Origin: an uncultured Methanobrevibacter sp.
GTDB lineage: Archaea > Methanobacteriota > Methanobacteria > Methanobacteriales > Methanobacteriaceae
Assembly (NCBI GenBank): GCA_946611495.1
Contig: CAMODR010000028.1
Location: forward strand, 1-9,455
Reading direction: 5' to 3'
DNA length: 9,455 nucleotides
The first letter of the stretch is position 1; each line of letters begins with the position of its first letter. The notes under the pieces were generated by a model, which was given only the letters and a program-made list of their open reading frames with translations, was not told the origin of the DNA and did not search any database. Shown here in pieces: positions 1-3,974 of the stretch. The position numbers and the translations under genes were made by a program.

Positions 1-90
1 TTTAGTTATTTTAGTTAATTTTTATCTATTTTTAGTTATTTTAGTTAATTTTTATTCTTTTTATTCTTTTTTAATTAATTTTACTCTATT
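1..90. repeat. 30-bp AT-rich tandem repeat, 2 clear copies plus 1 degenerate copy
   Basis: Positions 1-30 and 31-60 align without gaps and differ at only three bases (26-28). Positions 61-90 keep the same register and match copy 1 at about 23 of 30 bases, so they look like a decayed third copy. The unit consists only of T, A and a few G and C bases and contains the sub-motif TTTAGTTA. The array begins at the window edge, so more copies may lie to the left. It sits in the non-coding DNA upstream of the first gene. No function is visible; it could be slippage-prone intergenic DNA or a run of T-tracts. Confidence 0.75.
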
Positions 91-142
91 CATTATCTCT
101 TTGTGATGTTTTTTTATTTCTTTTTGTGAAAATTTTCAATAA

Positions 143-151
143 TTATAAATA
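143..151 (+). promoter_or_regulatory. Putative archaeal TATA box for the 196-870 gene
   Basis: TTATAAATA lies after an A-rich stretch that could act as a BRE (GAAAATTTTCAATAA, 128-142). Archaeal transcription usually starts about 25 bases downstream of the box, which predicts a start near 170-175 and a leader of about 24 nt carrying the GGGAGGT ribosome site at 184-190. The assignment rests on motif and spacing only; surrounding AT-richness raises the chance of a fortuitous match. Confidence 0.45.
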
Positions 152-195
152 TTTTACTTAACATATTCTTATCTATAATTGAAGGGAGGTTAATT

Positions 196-870
196 ATGAT
201 ATGTCCTGAGTGCGGTGAAGAGAATCAAGATTCTGCAAAATTCTGTAAAAAATGCGGAACTTCCTTAACTCCTGTTTCTACAATTAAAAATGATTTTAAT
301 TCTAATAATTCACAGTCTTCAGTAGCTTCCTCTGCTTCTGGGGGAGATAATAAGAATTTAATTATCATATGTTTAACAATAATCATTTGTGCAGTGTTAA
401 TAGCAGGAGGATTCATGTTCCTATCTAATGGCAGTTCAAATAATGGCGCTAGTGATTCTGTAAATTTAGCAGATTATTCTGATAATCAAAATGAAGATAT
501 TAACACTTCTACAACAGAATCCGAACCTGTAGCTAAATCATCTACTGCGGGTATGGAAATACTTAGCGGAACATTTTCAACTGGCTCATCAGCAAGTGAT
601 AAGACTTATTGTTCTGTTTATGTTGGGGAGCAATATTCTGGTGAAAATGTAAAAATCAGTGTTTTATACAGTTATGGTGGATCTAATCTAAATCAAGGAA
701 ATATTGTGCCAAAAACTGTCAGCAGTGATGGTTATATAAGTGTTCCAACTGCAAATGCATTAGATTACTATCCTGATCATGCGCATATAACCATTTATGA
801 TAGTGATGGAAAGGTTTTAGATACTCAAGATGTTAGTATGATTGATGAACCAGGTTCTCAATCCTTTTAG
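196..870 (+). CDS. Zinc-ribbon, single-TM membrane protein with beta-rich C-terminal domain
   Basis: 224 aa. Residues 3-20 form a zinc ribbon with C3-x2-C6 and C17-x2-C20, as in the small zinc-ribbon domains common in archaeal membrane proteins. A Ser/Asn-rich linker (about 25-50) leads to one transmembrane helix at about 55-76. The lysine before the helix suggests a cytoplasmic ribbon and an outer C-terminus. Residues 78-118 are an acidic, Ser/Thr/Asn-rich spacer. Residues 120-213 alternate hydrophobic and polar residues and look like a beta-sandwich; C139 is the only outer cysteine. I do not recognise this outer domain. The ATG at 196 is supported by GGGAGGT at 184-190, five bases upstream. 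The ribbon and TM resemble the gene at 2936-3655, so the two are probably paralogues. Biochemical function is unknown; a role in the envelope is inferred from topology. Confidence 0.88.
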   Translation: MICPECGEENQDSAKFCKKCGTSLTPVSTIKNDFNSNNSQSSVASSASGGDNKNLIIICLTIIICAVLIAGGFMFLSNGSSNNGASDSVNLADYSDNQNEDINTSTTESEPVAKSSTAGMEILSGTFSTGSSASDKTYCSVYVGEQYSGENVKISVLYSYGGSNLNQGNIVPKTVSSDGYISVPTANALDYYPDHAHITIYDSDGKVLDTQDVSMIDEPGSQSF

Positions 871-914
871 GAATGAATAGATTTTAATTAATTATTTTTT
901 TAGGAATATTGATA

Positions 915-952
915 ATAAAATGAGATTTAATTAATTTTAATCTCTTTTATTT
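915..952 (+). terminator. Hairpin plus T-rich tail after the 196-870 gene
   Basis: GAGATT (922-927) pairs with AATCTC (939-944) around an 11-base loop. The stem extends with ATAAAA (915-920) against TTTTAT (945-950) if T921 is bulged, giving 12 pairs. The 3' arm runs into TTTTATTT. It lies 45 bases past the stop codon and before the next gene, a sensible place for a terminator. The flanking A/T tracts would also allow function in the reverse direction. Confidence 0.5.
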
Positions 953-1002
953 CTCAATTTCTTTTTTAGAGTTTTATTTTTATCATAAGTTTAAGTGATA
1001 GT

Positions 1003-1590
1003 ATGGAAACTAAAAATTTGATAATTATTTGTGCCACTATTATTTTAGCAGTCATTATAATTCTATCTGCAGTAATATTTACCAATATGGGCAATGAGAC
1101 TACAATCAAATCAAATATTGGAGGCACTATTCAAAATGGTGATGAGATTAGCCTAAATCTCGTGGATAAGGACAGCAATCCTTTGCCTAATAAGACAGTC
1201 ACTATAAGTTTTGAAAATAAGAATGGGAATGTCACTAGCTATGATTTAACCACGGATAATAATGGTGAAGCAGACTATAAAGTTAATTTAACTGAAGGAA
1301 ATTATACTTTCACTGCTAAGTTTAATGGTGAATTATTTTTACAATCCTCTGATTTGAATAAGTCTATTGAGATTGAAAATGAAGTCAAATCAGCAGATTC
1401 CTCATCAACACAATCCAAAAGCAAAACCTATGGAGATTGGCAAAAGGATTATGAAACTGGTGAATATGATGAGTTTGGTGACCCTATTTACCGGTCTGTA
1501 ATGTCTACTTCTGGTGGTCAGTATGACCCTGGAATCTATGAGTCTTATTGGTCTGCTAATGGTCCAATCAGTGAAAGAAGAATAGGCTAA
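1003..1590 (+). CDS. Membrane-anchored protein with one Ig-like domain and an aromatic/acidic tail
   Basis: 195 aa. The N-terminus is almost immediately a transmembrane helix (about 5-27), very like the helices of the 196-870 and 2936-3655 products (K-N-L-I-I-I-C pattern), but no zinc ribbon precedes it. Residues 45-127 have an Ig-like/carboxypeptidase-regulatory-like pattern: L-x-D-x-x-x-N-P-L-P-N-K-x-V-x-I, then T-T-D-N-N-G-x-A, then G-N-Y-T-F-T-A-K-F. The adhesin repeats at 6995-9400 follow the same pattern. A charged Ser/Gln/Lys linker (128-142) leads to a Tyr-, Trp-, Asp- and Gly-rich tail (143-195) that I do not recognise. A GTGAT ribosome site at 995-999 supports the ATG at 1003, and an in-frame stop at 967 leaves no room for a missed ribbon. 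It is probably an outer-facing anchored surface protein; its ligand is unknown. Confidence 0.85.
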   Translation: METKNLIIICATIILAVIIILSAVIFTNMGNETTIKSNIGGTIQNGDEISLNLVDKDSNPLPNKTVTISFENKNGNVTSYDLTTDNNGEADYKVNLTEGNYTFTAKFNGELFLQSSDLNKSIEIENEVKSADSSSTQSKSKTYGDWQKDYETGEYDEFGDPIYRSVMSTSGGQYDPGIYESYWSANGPISERRIG

Positions 1591-1595
1591 TTGAA

Positions 1596-1605
1596 TTTAT
1601 ATAAA
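1596..1605 (+). promoter_or_regulatory. Archaeal TATA box for the 1638-1982 gene
   Basis: TTTATATAAA is close to the canonical methanogen TATA element and lies 33 bases before the ATG. A start about 25 bases downstream would fall near 1625, giving a very short leader that contains GAGG at 1627-1630. It begins six bases after the preceding stop codon, so the gene can be transcribed independently despite the 47-bp gap. Confidence 0.6.
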
Positions 1606-1637
1606 CTAACATAAATTGTAAATTTTGAGGAAAAATT

Positions 1638-1982
1638 ATGAAATGTCCAATTTGTGGCTGTGAAAATCCTGAAGGATATAAGTTTTGTCATGACTGTGGA
1701 AATCCATTATTCACTCCAAACTTTGATGAAACTGATAGTTATCCTTCTTTTGATAGCAAAAAGCTCATTATAATAGGTTATATCATTGCTATTCTATTCG
1801 GTTGGGGTAGTTTCATACTAAGCTTTTTATTTGGATCCTATGGGTTTATTGGTTTCATTGGACTATTTTTCCCAGGATTTATGTTAAATAGCAAAGATTC
1901 AAACTTGCGAAAGCATGCCTATATCCAATTGGCAATAATGTTAATAGGCATAATCATGACATTCTTAGTCTTATTTAGATAA
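1638..1982 (+). CDS. Small zinc-ribbon polytopic membrane protein
   Basis: 114 aa. The zinc ribbon uses C3-x2-C6 and C17-x2-C20; C8 is an extra cysteine. A short acidic, Tyr/Ser-rich linker (about 26-40) leads to hydrophobic segments at about 43-66, 67-83 and 96-113. The tight hairpin between the first two and the charged stretch S-K-D-S-N-L-R-K-H (85-93) before the last helix recall small prokaryotic zinc-ribbon membrane proteins of unknown function. GAGG at 1627-1630 is seven bases before the ATG. A TATA box upstream and a hairpin terminator downstream frame it as a single-gene unit. Unlike the other two ribbon proteins in the window it has no large outer domain. No enzymatic motif is visible. 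It may be a regulatory or assembly subunit of a membrane complex, but that is inference. Confidence 0.85.
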   Translation: MKCPICGCENPEGYKFCHDCGNPLFTPNFDETDSYPSFDSKKLIIIGYIIAILFGWGSFILSFLFGSYGFIGFIGLFFPGFMLNSKDSNLRKHAYIQLAIMLIGIIMTFLVLFR

Positions 1983-1984
1983 TT

Positions 1985-2036
1985 GGACGTAATTATAATC
2001 TTTTTCATCGATTTTAATTATTATGTCCTATTTTTT
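1985..2036 (+). terminator. Hairpin terminator after the 1638-1982 gene
   Basis: GGAC (1985-1988) pairs with GTCC (2025-2028). The inner arms, AATTATAATC (1991-2000) and GATTTTAATTATTA (2010-2023), are imperfectly complementary. The 3' arm is followed by TATTTTTT (2029-2036). The inverted repeat starts three bases after the stop codon. The A/T-rich stem is weak apart from the G:C clamp, but hairpin plus T-run is the usual layout. Confidence 0.55.
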
Positions 2037-2078
2037 GATCTGAATTCTAAAAATTGATTTTATTATATTGGTGTTTAT

Positions 2079-2798
2079 ATGAATAAAAAACTTAAAATAG
2101 CTCTTTGTATTATTTTGGCATTAGCAATTCTCGTTGCAGGAATTGGAATATGGTATGTCAATGATTATTTGCATGCTGATGAAGATGCAAAGGCTCTTTT
2201 GAATGGCACATCCAATGTGTCAGTTGTCAAAATCAATGATGGATTGTTCTTAGATGGTCCTGGAAAAGACACTGCCCTTATTTTTTACCCTGGTGCTAAA
2301 GTTGAATATACTGCATATCTTCCTTTGCTTATGAATTTATCTGCTGGAGGTGTAGATTGCTTTTTAGTTGAAATGCCTTTTAATTTAGCTTTCTTGGGGG
2401 TTGATAAGGCTGATGATATGATTAATAATGATTCATATCATTATGATAAATGGTATCTCTCAGGCCATTCTTTAGGTGGAGTTATGGCTTCTAATTATGC
2501 TCGAGACCATGGAGATAATGTTGATGGAGTGGTTTTGCTTGCTTCTTATTTAACAGACAACTTAAATACTTCCGTATTAAGCATTTATGGGTCTAATGAT
2601 AAGGTTTTAAACATGGAATCCTATAATGATGCAAAGAAATACTTGCCTAAAAACTATACTGAATATGTGATTGATGGCGGTAATCATGCTCAATTCGGAT
2701 CTTATGGCATTCAGCCAAAAGATGGAGTTGCAAACATATCTGATTATCAACAGAAGAAAGAGACTATAGATTCAATTCTTGATTTTGTAAATCAGTAG
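2079..2798 (+). CDS. Membrane-anchored alpha/beta-hydrolase (Abhydrolase_5-like)
   Basis: 239 aa. The N-terminus is basic (M-N-K-K-L-K) and followed by one hydrophobic helix (about 7-27), so it is a signal anchor or uncleaved signal peptide that places the enzyme on the outer face. The core has the features of the alpha/beta-hydrolase fold. The oxyanion-region strand is F-Y-P-G-A-K-V-E (69-76). The nucleophile elbow is G-H-S-L-G-G (129-134), with Ser131. The probable acid is Asp174 in Y-G-S-N-D-K-V, and the probable base is His203 in G-G-N-H-A-Q-F-G. This spacing and the G-G-N-H-A-Q-F-G block match the compact single-domain family seen in Gram-positive bacteria and methanogens. The triad is complete, so an active esterase/lipase-like enzyme is likely; the substrate is unknown. 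GGTG at 2070-2073 precedes the ATG. The last 14 codons are repeated in frame just after the stop. Confidence 0.9.
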   Translation: MNKKLKIALCIILALAILVAGIGIWYVNDYLHADEDAKALLNGTSNVSVVKINDGLFLDGPGKDTALIFYPGAKVEYTAYLPLLMNLSAGGVDCFLVEMPFNLAFLGVDKADDMINNDSYHYDKWYLSGHSLGGVMASNYARDHGDNVDGVVLLASYLTDNLNTSVLSIYGSNDKVLNMESYNDAKKYLPKNYTEYVIDGGNHAQFGSYGIQPKDGVANISDYQQKKETIDSILDFVNQ

Positions 2799-2854
2799 AA
2801 AATATTTTAAAAAGAGATTATAGATTTAATTCTTGATTTTGCAAATCAATAGAA
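2757..2854 (+). repeat. 54-bp tandem duplication of the hydrolase 3' end
   Basis: Positions 2757-2800, covering the last codons and stop of the hydrolase gene, recur at 2811-2854 with 40 of 44 bases identical. The offset is 54 bases, a multiple of three, so the second copy stays in the reading frame and ends with its own TAG at the equivalent place. Stops at 2796 and within 2808-2810 separate it from the gene. All four differences are transitions (2764/2818, 2773/2827, 2788/2842, 2795/2849). It is best read as an old tandem duplication of the gene's tail whose second copy is now untranslated. Confidence 0.85.
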
Positions 2855-2874
2855 TTTAATTAAGTGAAAAATTG

Positions 2875-2882
2875 TTTATAAG
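2875..2882 (+). promoter_or_regulatory. Putative TATA box for the 2936-3655 gene
   Basis: TTTATAAG follows an A-rich BRE-like stretch (GTGAAAAATTG, 2864-2874). It predicts transcription starting near 2903-2906 with a leader of about 30 nt that contains the strong ribosome site at 2924-2931. Other AT-rich matches lie nearby, so the exact box is uncertain. Confidence 0.4.
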
Positions 2883-2923
2883 ATTTTTATAGTTATTATA
2901 AAATTATAGAAAAATATGTAAAT

Positions 2924-2931
2924 GGAGGTGA
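2924..2931 (+). promoter_or_regulatory. Strong ribosome binding site that fixes a GTG start
   Basis: GGAGGTGA is a full match to the complement of the archaeal 16S rRNA 3' end. It lies four bases before GTG 2936. An ATG at 2934 overlaps that GTG but opens a different frame that lacks the zinc ribbon. The protein therefore has to start at the GTG for the ribbon's C3 and C6 to be made. Confidence 0.75.
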
Positions 2932-2935
2932 AAAT

Positions 2936-3655
2936 GTGTTTTGTCCAGATTGTGGTGCGGAAAATAAGGATGATGCTAAATTCTGTAAAAATTGTGGCGC
3001 TTCTTTAAATAAAAATGTTCATAAAGAAAATGTAGACACTTTAAAATCTAAGGTTACAGATTCTGCTAATGATCAAGGGGCTTCTCAAGTAAGTTCAAAT
3101 ATTCCTCAGAATGGAGCAAAATCCAGTGGAAATAGGAATACATTAATAATTTGTGTCACTGCTATCATATGTGTTGCAATTATTGCAGGTGCTTTTATAT
3201 TATTAAATTCAAACCAATCTAGTGATTCAGATACTGTAAGCCTTAATGATACAGAAACTGAAGTTGATAGTGATGATTCTGCCAAATCCACTTCCTCTGA
3301 TAGTTCTTCTTCAAATGAAATGACATTTGACGAGGCAAAATCCTATCTGAGCGGTGCTTCGAATACGGTCATAAGCAATACATTTGATGAAGCTGATGCA
3401 AATGGTGATGGTGTTTTAACTGGCAGTGAAATCGACAGATTCAAATATCTTGCAGATGTAACTCATAGAACTGCAGATACAGGCAATACTGAACATGTGG
3501 AAGCTTCAGACCAAGGAGCTGGAGATGGAACAACCAAAACCAGATACTGTACAACTCATGGTAGAGTTGCTGTAGGTTCTGATAACTTATGTCCTTATTG
3601 CTTAGAGGAAGGATTGGATGCTCGTACCCTTAAGGGGTCTACTGAGTATATCTAG
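2936..3655 (+). CDS. Zinc-ribbon, single-TM protein with outer EF-hand and C-terminal Cys/His ribbon
   Basis: 239 aa, starting with GTG. The N-terminal zinc ribbon is C3-x2-C6 and C17-x2-C20, close in sequence to the 196-870 product. A polar linker (24-66) with K62 and R67 near its end leads to one TM helix at about 69-91, so the ribbon should be cytoplasmic. The outer part has a long acidic Ser/Asp linker (92-128). A single EF-hand follows, with a loop at 154-165 reading D-A-N-G-D-G-V-L-T-G-S-E; all canonical positions are present (D154, N156, D158, T162, E165) and predicted helices flank it. Residues 205-222 form a second possible metal site, C205-x2-H208-x10-C219-x2-C222. Calcium binding by the loop is a strong prediction; zinc binding by the last motif is plausible. 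Role unknown; a Ca2+-responsive envelope or signalling protein is inference. Confidence 0.87.
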   Translation: MFCPDCGAENKDDAKFCKNCGASLNKNVHKENVDTLKSKVTDSANDQGASQVSSNIPQNGAKSSGNRNTLIICVTAIICVAIIAGAFILLNSNQSSDSDTVSLNDTETEVDSDDSAKSTSSDSSSSNEMTFDEAKSYLSGASNTVISNTFDEADANGDGVLTGSEIDRFKYLADVTHRTADTGNTEHVEASDQGAGDGTTKTRYCTTHGRVAVGSDNLCPYCLEEGLDARTLKGSTEYI

Positions 3656-3656
3656 C

Positions 3657-3687
3657 AAGCTTTTTGAGCCTTCGGCTCAAAAACCTT
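3657..3687 (+). terminator. Strong hairpin immediately after the 2936-3655 gene
   Basis: TTTTTGAGCC (3661-3670) is a perfect 10-bp inverted repeat with GGCTCAAAAA (3674-3683) around a TTC triloop. AAG (3657-3659) and CTT (3685-3687) extend it across a C/C mismatch. It begins two bases past the stop and is the most GC-rich stem in the window. No T-run follows at once, but several T-tracts lie downstream (3724-3731, 3772-3779, 3797-3805). It is probably a transcript-end or mRNA-stabilising hairpin and is symmetric enough to act in both directions. Confidence 0.6.
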
Positions 3688-3846
3688 GACCAAAATTCTT
3701 TCTTTACTTTTTGTGATTAACTCTTTTTTTTAACTAAACTTTTTATTTTATTTTATTTTTTCTTGATTTGCTTTTTTTTAGATTTATCTTTTTTACTTTT
3801 TTTTTAAAAATTATTTATACAAAACTCTTTAATAGATTAAAGAACA
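3688..3846. other. T-rich non-coding spacer between envelope cluster and alaS
   Basis: No gene or tRNA-like cloverleaf is visible here. The + strand is dominated by T-tracts: eight Ts at 3724-3731, eight at 3772-3779, six at 3789-3794 and nine at 3797-3805, with a short TTTTA repeat around 3741-3755. In archaea T-tracts alone can release RNA polymerase, so this stretch is likely to stop read-through from the preceding gene before the alaS promoter. Confidence 0.6.
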
Positions 3847-3856
3847 TATATAAATA
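3847..3856 (+). promoter_or_regulatory. Putative TATA box for alaS, distal candidate
   Basis: TATATAAATA is the best TATA match in the gap, preceded by AAAGAAC as a possible BRE. It predicts a start near 3875-3880 and hence a leader of about 100 nt. A second candidate, CTTATAATTA at 3924-3933, would give a leader of about 20 nt. The sequence does not decide between them, and both may be used. Confidence 0.45.
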
Positions 3857-3974
3857 TATTATCAAATAATGTCGAATTACTAATTGTTTAAATGATGATG
3901 TTATTTGCTTTAAAATATTTCAACTTATAATTATGCTGATTAATTATTTTAAAAAAACTTAAAAACTGATTATT

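Noticed and set aside
2799..2854. Hydrolase extended through its stop codon into the duplicated tail
   Set aside because: Two in-frame stops (TAG 2796-2798 and TAA 2808-2810) separate the copies, and the protein ends normally for its family; no recoding signal is seen.
2934..2936. ATG start overlapping the GTG of the EF-hand protein gene
   Set aside because: It opens a different frame without the zinc ribbon, TM or EF-hand; the GTG at 2936 has the strong GGAGGTGA site at good spacing.
3670..3675. C(TTCG)G tetraloop in the 3657-3687 hairpin
   Set aside because: In that register the next pair would be C/C and the stem fails; the full 10-bp stem requires a TTC triloop instead.
3656..3974. tRNA or other structured RNA gene in the spacer before alaS
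   Set aside because: No cloverleaf, T-arm motif or GC-rich stretch was found beyond the single hairpin; RNA genes in AT-rich archaea normally stand out by GC content.
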